Positions 30,201 through 35,134 of a stretch of 49,684 bases of DNA are shown here, one piece after another (within the stretch, counting starts at the first letter, position 1; each line of letters begins with the position of its first letter). This DNA comes from a bacterium. Lineage in GTDB: Bacteria; Patescibacteriota; Saccharimonadia; Saccharimonadales; SZUA-47. Where the stretch lies: the NCBI GenBank assembly GCA_030427125.1, contig JAUHXF010000007.1:1-49684 (forward strand). Reading direction: 5' to 3'. The translations under genes were made by a program, and so were the position numbers. The notes under the pieces were generated by a model that was not told the origin of the DNA, ran no database searches, and saw nothing but the letters and a program-made list of their open reading frames with translations.

Positions 30201-30934
30201 TTCATGCCTAAGTATAGTGCCTGGCTCCAGTCGATATCTGGGAGTGATGTCACGTCACCAAGGTATACAGAGAAGTATCCGTCCCGTATCGTGACAAGAT
30301 TTCCAGTAGAGAGGGTCTCAGTCCATAGACAGTTAGCATCACCGGCACATGACCCCTGTGATGACCCGACAGAGCTAAGTGCGTTATAAAGTTTAAACTC
30401 TATGTGGTAATTGCCGTCTGGGACAAGCGTACCTGAGTTGGTGAGTAACCGACCCTGGAAGTTTAGAGTATTAGTTTGAGCGTCCACTTGTTGCGGCTGC
30501 ACAAATAATATGCTGAGTGGAATTGCCATAGCGAAAACAAGAGCACCAAACAGGCTCAACGCTCGGGCGCATGAGGTTGAGCCTGTTCGAAGCTCATTAT
30601 TTTCAAAGCCGTCAAGCGAGCTCAACACTCGGGCGCATGAGGTTGAGCTCGCACGACGGCCTTTTTTACCAGACCAAAGTTGGCTCAACACTCGGGCGCA
30701 TGAGGTTGAGCCAACTTTAGTCTGGTTCATAGCAAAAAGACCGCTCACGGTGTTCAGTATCCGGGCGCATGGAACTGAACACCGTAAACGGTCTTTACCA
30801 ATGAAAAGCGGCTTAAACGCGTATCTTACGATTGCATTTAAGCCGCCTAACGACACAAGGGATAGCTTAGCCATCCCTTGCGCACTTTTAGTAATAAGTA
30901 CGTTTTTGTATTTTTTTGAGAATTTATTTTTCAT
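21260..30934 (-). CDS. Giant secreted tail-fibre-like surface protein with parallel beta-helix and C-terminal carbohydrate-binding-like modules
   Basis: ORF track runs 21260-31018 from a GTG. The ATG at 30934 (MKNKFSKKYKNVL...) is a more plausible start. Signal/TM ALSLFGALVFAMAIPLSILFVQPQQVDAQ; beta-helix-like NNIVYGNFIDDNGNNGLELNGATRDNVIDGNRITNSSDHGIEL; two CBM-like modules (NLEYTVSFTVRGLTNFTTLDVDYS...FYIDNLSVN and NTQYLVSFYARTDTTMSGSLAVGF...IFIDALSITL). Confidence 0.85.
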   Translation of the reverse strand: MKNKFSKKYKNVLITKSAQGMAKLSLVSLGGLNAIVRYAFKPLFIGKDRLRCSVPCARILNTVSGLFAMNQTKVGSTSCARVLSQLWSGKKGRRASSTSCARVLSSLDGFENNELRTGSTSCARALSLFGALVFAMAIPLSILFVQPQQVDAQTNTLNFQGRLLTNSGTLVPDGNYHIEFKLYNALSSVGSSQGSCAGDANCLWTETLSTGNLVTIRDGYFSVYLGDVTSLPDIDWSQALYLGMNVGGDAGAASWDGEMSPRFRLTSVPYAFTSRNVATNDTNAVSTDSDNVTIQTGDALGATSDSGNITIDVGTATQNAGSVSLGATNASAITIGNTSATTTLQGPVSLTGTGTALTVTNNVQVNGNTTLGSDTSDTLTVEADATFNGSLTVSSGDVFTNAGATLFGATAIGNIAGGGNIGSAAATVDVATTFDVNQTTAGQTLTLPAPTNTASGRIVYVNNVGSTNFTMYGETIETGSSSTFIWNGSSWTTSVSFSNTGVDTIGALDGGTPSANGAEISGTTLYLQSASATQPGLINTASQAFAGVKTFNDELVAAGGLTVSVGENFVNQGSTLFDSIAVADVAGGGNIGTAATTVDVATTFDVNQTTAGQTLTLPNPTTATSGRIAFVNNVGSVSFTMYDSVIAAGQSNTFIWNGSAWITTVSLSGSVVNTIGTIDSQTKSADGAVISANAIYLQTADATYPGLVSAGAQTFAGAKTFNDTLTVNPGTITDSGSAQSISVTLGNDADVDVVSALSVSATSAATGDADQLVGLYIQDLAGDNPTVGEAAILIGNNWDVALALQDTSARVAIADVLRITDLTGSTGNDLFTIDVNGTVGDVGVTGALTAAGLTTLNGGLTIEAGDTFTFNSDAFTDLTGNGLQVSSNALTLQVQANKGLEVDANGISLVDCGDGQILQYSTGSSSWACADPDTGSDEIITVAADDSTAAQKAAADYVADNTDDHLTINTAITSLGANGGTVQLLPGTFTVDGSIEITSNVTLAGSGQEATTIIAEAGALAAQYDVIENANPGSTDNNITIRDLTIDGNKDNVTGNNVEGILFDTVGSGSGATYVRGFLIENVTVTDTEGNGIDIDTSANGSIKNVTVKDFGAANGIRLLDSDYIRIEGSDIIDGLADGLFISASDNNIVYGNFIDDNGNNGLELNGATRDNVIDGNRITNSSDHGIELSGGGAKQYNIISNNYIGNNTDRGFTSVNAYHNTITGNQFYTNDASGVDSHINLGGSGANNVVTNNVIRESSSDGSVSIAIASGNATTYVADNLIDNVGAVADSSTSTIYANQMDASDNLVLQASGTADVLINSDTVIDGRLTIGSGFNGCGVIPFGLCDEIYVQNNQTITDTAANIYAGNSTWLTLNPAASSSAELIGTDLGVVVNGSSDTDTLSGYVTKVLNASSGTLSSATGSEIIVATQGGSSGDITNARGLVVGVYNDGSGTIDNAASLVVNTAEGDNSTNLLIGTGTIPTGNYSIYNSSVLDNYFAGNLELNQNLEVNGNTTIGDASGDTLTVNAGSIQFANNFTSCTAINSDASGNLGCDTSTYLTSATISLQGAYEGGNTLLATDAEGDIDFEVSEATSFIVDVAGTGSFQIQDSGTAVLTVDETSITLAQPTINIGATVATAINIGNNSSTTTIDGGNVYTSGNTSVLSGNSFTVQSGSTLLTGPGTAANTLTINNHTGTGNILEVQDAATAVFTIADGGAVVLQNTTDSTAGFQILDADGGTAIFTVDTTNERVGIGTSAPVAGFEVATDISVASNRALKWNAYYNGANDVYLADGSAVQQWQDEGADFYRFYAAAAGTAGNPISFQEAFAIDLNSASLGDVTFDSGTLYVDASANAVNIGNSGTLQVAGLTTLNGGLTIEAGDTFTFNSDAFTDFTGGGLVNTGGVLSVDTTSASGFFQNGGNTFGATAVLGTDDAYGLSFETSDTERLAIEASGNVIVSSGNLLVGNGGTSGLLRISDGSSNTLSVDVQALAGDYTVSVPTISSNDTFCLQGLNNCASLNPNLTDNITNALDIQEGTNNYININTTNSLENISFGNATTNPSYNFLGSGTLTVAGPSVFNNTLTQNAGTITNTGAAQIINFTLGDDADQDQVVGLLVQPTSVNGGDYDNLAAVYAAPITGYANTWEVAYASGGGYDIDYSVTDTDAVFAVGDGGTYTFNGYNGSTFDSLLTITDAGSVGDVGITGALQVAGLTTLNGGLTVEAGDTFTFNSDAFTDFTGGGLINTGGVLSVDTTSATGFFRNGGNDFGGTATLGTNDANSLVFEVGGVDALTIADGGAITVQNETDSTTGFQVLDADGGLPVFNVDTTNERVGIGTATPNALLEVAGASLTDQLRITYNATWYTNLYTDGAGDFTITPSGGNTSISGTLSVSSNADVVDLAVDGGDLTTTAGTFNLVDTNATTVNAFGAATSISLGAATGTTTVNNGLTVNGPGLFQNASDSTSAFQVVTAAAGTNRTLLNVDTTNELITVKSTVFDAATVQAFTGSGNITQSNIDGFGTILISSDAAGYTATLQDPTSATAGRLVYVTNTGSFDMTLAANSGGSLQEVTLKPNTSATMVWNGSDWTAAGASSSTDLQAAYNNTATSAGGAELILNAPGGAADGLTVRNNATTPITGGLLEIQTSIGSNLFSVNNNATEFASNGGAETAGASAGVFPSSTWSAPPTGGTVSRFTTTGNNVATGQASVQVVTAGTDDGAANDLATALTPNLEYTVSFTVRGLTNFTTLDVDYSRDGTNTSTTACDTGRTVTSGQWSRITCTFTAPSSGITASNAIFIRQSDGTARTFYIDNLSVNINASATYAADGSVDNSGAFGTNWTNFDGGAGSSVVTEETSIIYDTSASAEVATSANANQGIRNNLAIDPATNTQYLVSFYARTDTTMSGSLAVGFLPTGGTSTPSGTAACTDYNTQSLTAGVWTKVTCLFTTTGTTITNPDLVIYQTDSTARSIFIDALSITLNTNNSNNVQVGGGNLGGPVTLFTLDRSAGNPIADNNEAYLGSMYYDTITGRIQCYEADGWGACGAAPDNVVNLNPEYAGAVLNGSGVGTMTADFCSNDVDLSVNSTFCGSGEAKNFYNWTSPQATEQTYSIYVTYQLPETFNGFSSDDTVQLVGRVDNTSNASVTYEMFRSTGSDVSQCGTGETDVITGGGGSADTWYSYGINGNESTGCGLNAAAAGDFIIFKINLKAQSNANAYVSTLSFVTTGR
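24227..28399 (-). repeat. Three dispersed ~95-nt coding repeats in the 3252-aa ORF
   Basis: Copies at about 24227-24322, 25256-25351 and 28304-28399, all containing ccgttgagggtcgtgaggccggca exactly. They encode AGLTTLNGGLT(I/V)EAGDTFTFNSDAFTD(F/L)TG.GL. Confidence 0.85.
30541..30796 (-). repeat. Array of four in-frame hairpins with invariant octaloop ATGCGCCC (mRNA sense)
   Basis: Hairpin arms 30549-30560/30576-30587; 30608-30626/30642-30660; 30669-30689/30705-30725; 30736-30758/30774-30796. Octaloops GGGCGCAT (+ strand) at 30565-30572, 30631-30638, 30694-30701 and 30763-30770, spaced 66, 63 and 69 nt. Confidence 0.9.
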
Positions 30935-30990
30935 GTGTTGCTCTTTTTGTTTAGCAACACAGAGATCAGAAAACTGCGAGATTTTCTGAT
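30808..30990 (-). repeat. Four further consecutive hairpins preceding the octaloop array, without the octaloop
   Basis: gcggcttaaa/tttaagccgc (30808-30846); caagggat/atcccttg (30856-30880); gtgttgct/agcaacac (30935-30960, directly before ATG at 30934); atcagaaaa/ttttctgat (30965-30990). Confidence 0.75.
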
Positions 30991-31095
30991 ACTGCGCCCG
31001 TCTATAGTGCAATAACACCTTAGACTCACTAAGTGTATAACAATTGTGTTCAGTAATACAAGGGTTTTACGTTTATGTTTTTTAAGTTTTCCACA

Positions 31096-31120
31096 AGAAA
31101 AAAGCCCCTAACTGGGGCTC
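31096..31120 (-). terminator. Rho-independent terminator of rplU
   Basis: Minus strand agccccagttaggggcttttttctt: 6-bp GC stem followed by a T-run, just after the rplU stop. Confidence 0.8.
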
Positions 31121-31141
31121 CTCTTTGCAATACTGGTTTAA

Positions 31142-31453
31142 CTACGCAGCGATTTTTTCGATCTTGATCTTGCTCAAAGTCTGGCGATGACCACGCTTTG
31201 TGTTTACTCGCTTCTTAGCTTTATAGCGAATTGCCACGACTTTGTCGCCTTGCAAGGTATCTTCGACGACTTTAGCTGTTACCTTTGCAGATGAAAGCTT
31301 CTTCGCATCAACGACAGAACTCTTTCCATCAACAATCATAACAGGAGTAAAATCGACAGACTTCTTTGCGTCAGGAATATGGTTAACTGTGAGCTCTTCA
31401 CCTTCTGAGACGAGATACTGTACACCACCACTGACTATAACTGCTTTTTTCAT
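31142..31453 (-). CDS. rplU: 50S ribosomal protein L21
   Basis: 103 aa; MKKAVIVSGGVQYLVSEGEELTV...VVAIRYKAKKRVNTKRGHRQTLSKIKIEKI typical of L21. Confidence 0.93.
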   Translation of the reverse strand: MKKAVIVSGGVQYLVSEGEELTVNHIPDAKKSVDFTPVMIVDGKSSVVDAKKLSSAKVTAKVVEDTLQGDKVVAIRYKAKKRVNTKRGHRQTLSKIKIEKIAA

Positions 31454-31530
31454 TCGTATTCTACTTTCTTTAGAATTTTGAGTTGAAGTAAATCATAGCA
31501 AATCTACCTCTGTTTGTAAAGGTTAAGACT

Positions 31531-34416
31531 CTACGATTTCTTAGCCAGTTTTATAGAGAGCTCCTGACCGTCCACTTTCTGCAAGGTCTCGAATCCGTTT
31601 ACAACAGTCACCATATCAACTGTGAGTGTCTCATTGGTGATGTAGTCAGCATGCCGCTTTATGGCTAGCTTAACACTGTCTGCCTCTGTTATAAGCTCTA
31701 AATTGATACGGTCGTCAACTTCAAGTCCTGCCTGTTTACGTGCTGCCTGTACGTGCCTGACAATTTCTCGTGCCAACCCCTCTGATCTCAGCTCATCTGT
31801 TATTTCAGTGTCCAGTGTGACCTTATACTCTCCCGAAGAGTTCCAGACAACTTCTTTCACATTCAATTCTTCCTTGAGAACATCTGTATAGACTGTTTCG
31901 CGAGGTCCAAGATCCTCCCCGCCGTCCACATGAACACTCTGCAGGGGTTGACGAACTTTCAATTGCGACTTCGACCGCTGTGACAGTCCTTCATTTACAA
32001 CTGCACGTGCTGCATCCATTTCACGTATGACCTGCTCATTCACGTGCCCGACTTCCGGCCAGTCACGCAAATGTACGGACTCATCGCCCGTCAAATTTCT
32101 ATACAGCTCATCCGCCAAGAATGGCGTGAATGGTGCGATAACATGCGCCAACTGAACCAAAACATAGTGCAACGTTTTGTACGCCAGTGCCTTATCGCCA
32201 TCGTCTTCAGACTTCCAAAATCGCTTTCGACTTCGTCGCACGTACCAGTTACTCAGTTCGTCTATATACGGCAATACATAGCGAGTTGCTCTCTGTAAAT
32301 CGTACTCTTTTGTTGCGTTTTCGACATCATGTATAAGTTGGTGTGTTTTGGACAAAATCCATGTATCGAGGATGTTCTCGCATGACTTAGAATGGTCATC
32401 CAACTCGCCATTCCACTCCCAGCCATCAACATCTGCATACATCGTGAAGAAATCATACACGTTCCAAATCATACTAAGTTTTCGCGCAATGTCACCGACG
32501 TCTTTATCTATGAGTGCAAAGTCTTCTCCATTCATTAGAGATGAGCTGAGGAATAAGAACCGTAGTGAATCAGCGCTATACGTATCCATGAGTTCGTTCG
32601 GATCTGTGTAGTTTCCGAAACTCTTGCTCATTTTACGACCGTCGTTACCGGCAACCGTTCCATGAACCATGACATTCTTAAATGCATTCTCACCGAAAAG
32701 GCCAACGCTGATAGCGTGGAGGACATAAAACCACGCCCTCACCTGAGGTACATACTCAACGATGAAATCAGCTGGAAAGCTTTCTTCAAACTTCTGCACA
32801 TTCTCAAACGGATAATGAAACTGGGCAAACGGCATTGATCCAGACTCAAACCAACAGTCAATTACCTCTGGGATGCGCTCGTAGAATACCCCTTCAATTT
32901 CGAACGTTATGTCGTCCACCCATGGACGGTGATAATCATCTAGTTCTTTACCACTCAACTCTTTCAATTCTTCGTAGCTGCCAATGATTTTTATTTGTTC
33001 ATTACCGTCCTTGTCCTTACCCTTCCAGACCGGAAGTGGTGTTGCCCAGAACCGATTTCTTGATAAGTTCCAATCCGGAGCTGATTGCACCGTTTTTTCA
33101 AATCTTCCATGTTTTATATGATTAGGATGCCAGTTAATATCTCCATTCTGCTGGAGCATATCTTGTTTTTGACCATCAATATCCATAAACCAGCTTGGTA
33201 CCGCACGATACATAAGCTTCGTGCCGCAGCGCCAACAGTGAGGGTAGCTGTGTGTAATATAGTCGATCTTCAAAGCTATCCCTTCCTTCAGTAAATCTTT
33301 AGCTATCTGCTTATTCGTATCCCACACGTTTAGACCTTTCCATCGGCCTAGAGTGAACGTACCGCTCTCATCTGTAGACATGACCCATGGAATACCGTTC
33401 TCTTTCGCCAAAACATAGTCATCCTCACCATATGCCGGAGACTCGTGCGCAATACCTGTTCCGTCCTCGTCGGTAACGAAATCTGCATGCCAAATTTTAA
33501 ATGCATTTGAGTCTTCAATCTCTAAACCAAGTGGTTGATCGTATGATTTCCCAACAAGCTCAGAACCATTAAATGTGTTCATTTTTTTGTACTCTAAGGG
33601 TTGGTGTTTTTCATCAGTCATAACCTTCTCGACCAATTTATCCGCCATAATTAACGTCTGATTTTCGTATTCAATTTCAGTATATTTTATAGACTTATTT
33701 ACAGCGATAGCACTGTTAGAAGGTAGTGTCCATGGTGTTGTAGTCCATGCAACGACAAATCGCCCATCTTCAAGCTTAAACTTTACATATACACTAGGGT
33801 CAGTATCGTCTTGGTAAGAATTATCCATGCTAATCTCTGCCTTTGATACAGGTGTCGCATCACGCGTACAGTACATAAGGACTTTCTCACCCTCATAGAT
33901 TTTGCCCTTCTCATGAAGCTGCTTAAATGCCCACCAGACAGACTCCATATACTCTTTATCCATCGTCTTATAGGCACCCTTAAACTCTACCCATCGACCA
34001 ATCCTATCAATCGTATCTTCCCAGAGGCTACCAGTCTGCACCATATTGTCACGACATGTTGTAATGTATTCTTCAAGACTTATCTTTATACCAATGTCTC
34101 TCTTGTCTTCTATACCGAGCTTCTTTTCAGTAAATACTTCTGCTGGTAATCCGTGACAATCCCAGCCCCAGACGCGCTCTACACGCTTTCCCTGCATTGT
34201 CCAGAACCGCGGTACGGCATCCTTCACAACAGAACTAAGCAGTGTACCGTGATGCGGCACACCGGTAATAAATGGAGGGCCATCATAAAAGACATATGAA
34301 TTATCTTTTGATCTTTGCTCTACAGACTTCTCAAATGTCTTATTCTTCTTCCAAATCTGAGCAAGATCCTTCTCGTACTCTAATGCTCGCCTTCTGCTGC
34401 CTGATGTGAACTTCAC
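31531..34416 (-). CDS. ileS: Isoleucyl-tRNA synthetase
   Basis: 961 aa; YDGPPFITGVPHHGTLLSSVVKDAVPRF, WGWDCHGLPAE, VAWTTTPWTLPSN, GRKMSKSFGNYTDP. Confidence 0.95.
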   Translation of the reverse strand: MKFTSGSRRRALEYEKDLAQIWKKNKTFEKSVEQRSKDNSYVFYDGPPFITGVPHHGTLLSSVVKDAVPRFWTMQGKRVERVWGWDCHGLPAEVFTEKKLGIEDKRDIGIKISLEEYITTCRDNMVQTGSLWEDTIDRIGRWVEFKGAYKTMDKEYMESVWWAFKQLHEKGKIYEGEKVLMYCTRDATPVSKAEISMDNSYQDDTDPSVYVKFKLEDGRFVVAWTTTPWTLPSNSAIAVNKSIKYTEIEYENQTLIMADKLVEKVMTDEKHQPLEYKKMNTFNGSELVGKSYDQPLGLEIEDSNAFKIWHADFVTDEDGTGIAHESPAYGEDDYVLAKENGIPWVMSTDESGTFTLGRWKGLNVWDTNKQIAKDLLKEGIALKIDYITHSYPHCWRCGTKLMYRAVPSWFMDIDGQKQDMLQQNGDINWHPNHIKHGRFEKTVQSAPDWNLSRNRFWATPLPVWKGKDKDGNEQIKIIGSYEELKELSGKELDDYHRPWVDDITFEIEGVFYERIPEVIDCWFESGSMPFAQFHYPFENVQKFEESFPADFIVEYVPQVRAWFYVLHAISVGLFGENAFKNVMVHGTVAGNDGRKMSKSFGNYTDPNELMDTYSADSLRFLFLSSSLMNGEDFALIDKDVGDIARKLSMIWNVYDFFTMYADVDGWEWNGELDDHSKSCENILDTWILSKTHQLIHDVENATKEYDLQRATRYVLPYIDELSNWYVRRSRKRFWKSEDDGDKALAYKTLHYVLVQLAHVIAPFTPFLADELYRNLTGDESVHLRDWPEVGHVNEQVIREMDAARAVVNEGLSQRSKSQLKVRQPLQSVHVDGGEDLGPRETVYTDVLKEELNVKEVVWNSSGEYKVTLDTEITDELRSEGLAREIVRHVQAARKQAGLEVDDRINLELITEADSVKLAIKRHADYITNETLTVDMVTVVNGFETLQKVDGQELSIKLAKKS

Positions 34417-34429
34417 TTTTCTCTCCCTT

Positions 34430-34620
34430 AAAATAAAAAATCAGCTATTACTAGCTGAGAGCCCCTTTAGGTGAGGCGGTACCATCTCGCTTTTCACTCG
34501 ATTCGTCTGTTACGGAAGACTCCCGAGGAGGTCTAGTTAGCCTTTCAGACTGTTCTTCTCCTAGCTTGTGGGTGATAGCCACTCTAACGCTCTTACTTGC
34601 TATTTTACACCGCTACAGGT
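34430..34620 (-). promoter_or_regulatory. T-box-like leader upstream of ileS with intrinsic terminator
   Basis: Minus strand contains GCGAGATGGTACCGCCTC (T-box core TGGTACCGC at 34476-34484), followed by terminator TCAGCTAGTAATAGCTGATTTTTTATTTT (34430-34458). Upstream segment includes AGCAAGTAAGAG and a candidate Ile specifier ATC (34574-34576). Confidence 0.8.
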
Positions 34621-34925
34621 GTGGATTGCAACTGGCCGGCCACTTGACCAACAATCGGCATCGGCAGGCCTTCTTCATGAAACATGACTCTACCGTCAAA
34701 CGTCGTGACGATAACTGCTGGATACTGCATAACTCCGTACAAGCTAGCAGATGCAGCACCTTCCCTAGTATCTACATTCTCTAGTTCGGCTTTCTTATCC
34801 GGATAATGACGACGCATCATCTCGACAAATGTCTCAACCTCGCGTGCGTGCTCGCTTTTCTCTCGGTACAAAATTGTTAGTCTCATAGCACTTGCAAGTA
34901 TAACGCCATCCCGCTTATCCTTCAA
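34605..34925 (-). CDS. Thioredoxin-fold-like small protein
   Basis: 106 aa; MRLTILYREKSEHAREVETFVEMMRRHYPDKKAELENVDTREGAASASLYGVMQYPAVIVTTFDGRVMFHEEGLPMPIVGQVAG, thioredoxin-like layout with cis-Pro-like QYPAVIV; no CxxC seen. Confidence 0.65.
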   Translation of the reverse strand: MKDKRDGVILASAMRLTILYREKSEHAREVETFVEMMRRHYPDKKAELENVDTREGAASASLYGVMQYPAVIVTTFDGRVMFHEEGLPMPIVGQVAGQLQSTPVAV

Positions 34926-34971
34926 CCAACCTCTTTATTCAAACCCTCAACACTCTCCCCACTCTCTTCCC

Positions 34972-35050
34972 ATGCAGAGGTCGGACCTCTGCATATTTCT
35001 TATTCTTACATCTTATAGAAGAGTCTTGTGCAAAGGTCCGACCTCTGCAT
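34972..35050. repeat. Second copy of the REPIN-like palindrome doublet
   Basis: 34972-34994 ATGCAGAGGTCGGACCTCTGCAT (identical to 1405-1427) and 35028-35050 GTGCAAAGGTCCGACCTCTGCAT (22/23 match to 1462-1484), 33 nt apart. Confidence 0.88.
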
Positions 35051-35080
35051 GTAGTGCTTGTATTAGAAAGATTTAGCTCA

Positions 35081-35115
35081 ACAAAAAGGCCCCTCGTAAC
35101 GGGGGCCCTTTGCTA
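35081..35115 (-). terminator. Likely intrinsic terminator downstream of nrdJ
   Basis: Minus strand aaagggcccccgttacgaggggccttttt: GC-rich stem followed by T-run. Confidence 0.7.
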
Positions 35116-35134
35116 CTATTTTTTATTTGTTTAT

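Noticed and set aside
29676-30389. 237-aa + strand ORF antisense to the 3252-aa gene
   Set aside because: Long antisense ORFs recur across all the giant genes (e.g. 2518-3003, 23928-24461), as expected from biased Thr/Gly/Ala/Ser codon composition.
30510-30989. 159-aa + strand ORF with repeats LNTRAHEVEP
   Set aside because: Antisense shadow of the palindromic hairpin array; repeats follow from the palindromes, and no start-site support or known family was recognised.
1-31018. Prophage interpretation of the tail-fibre-like genes
   Set aside because: No capsid, terminase, portal, tail tube or integrase genes seen; proteins have signal peptides/TM anchors, consistent with cellular surface proteins.
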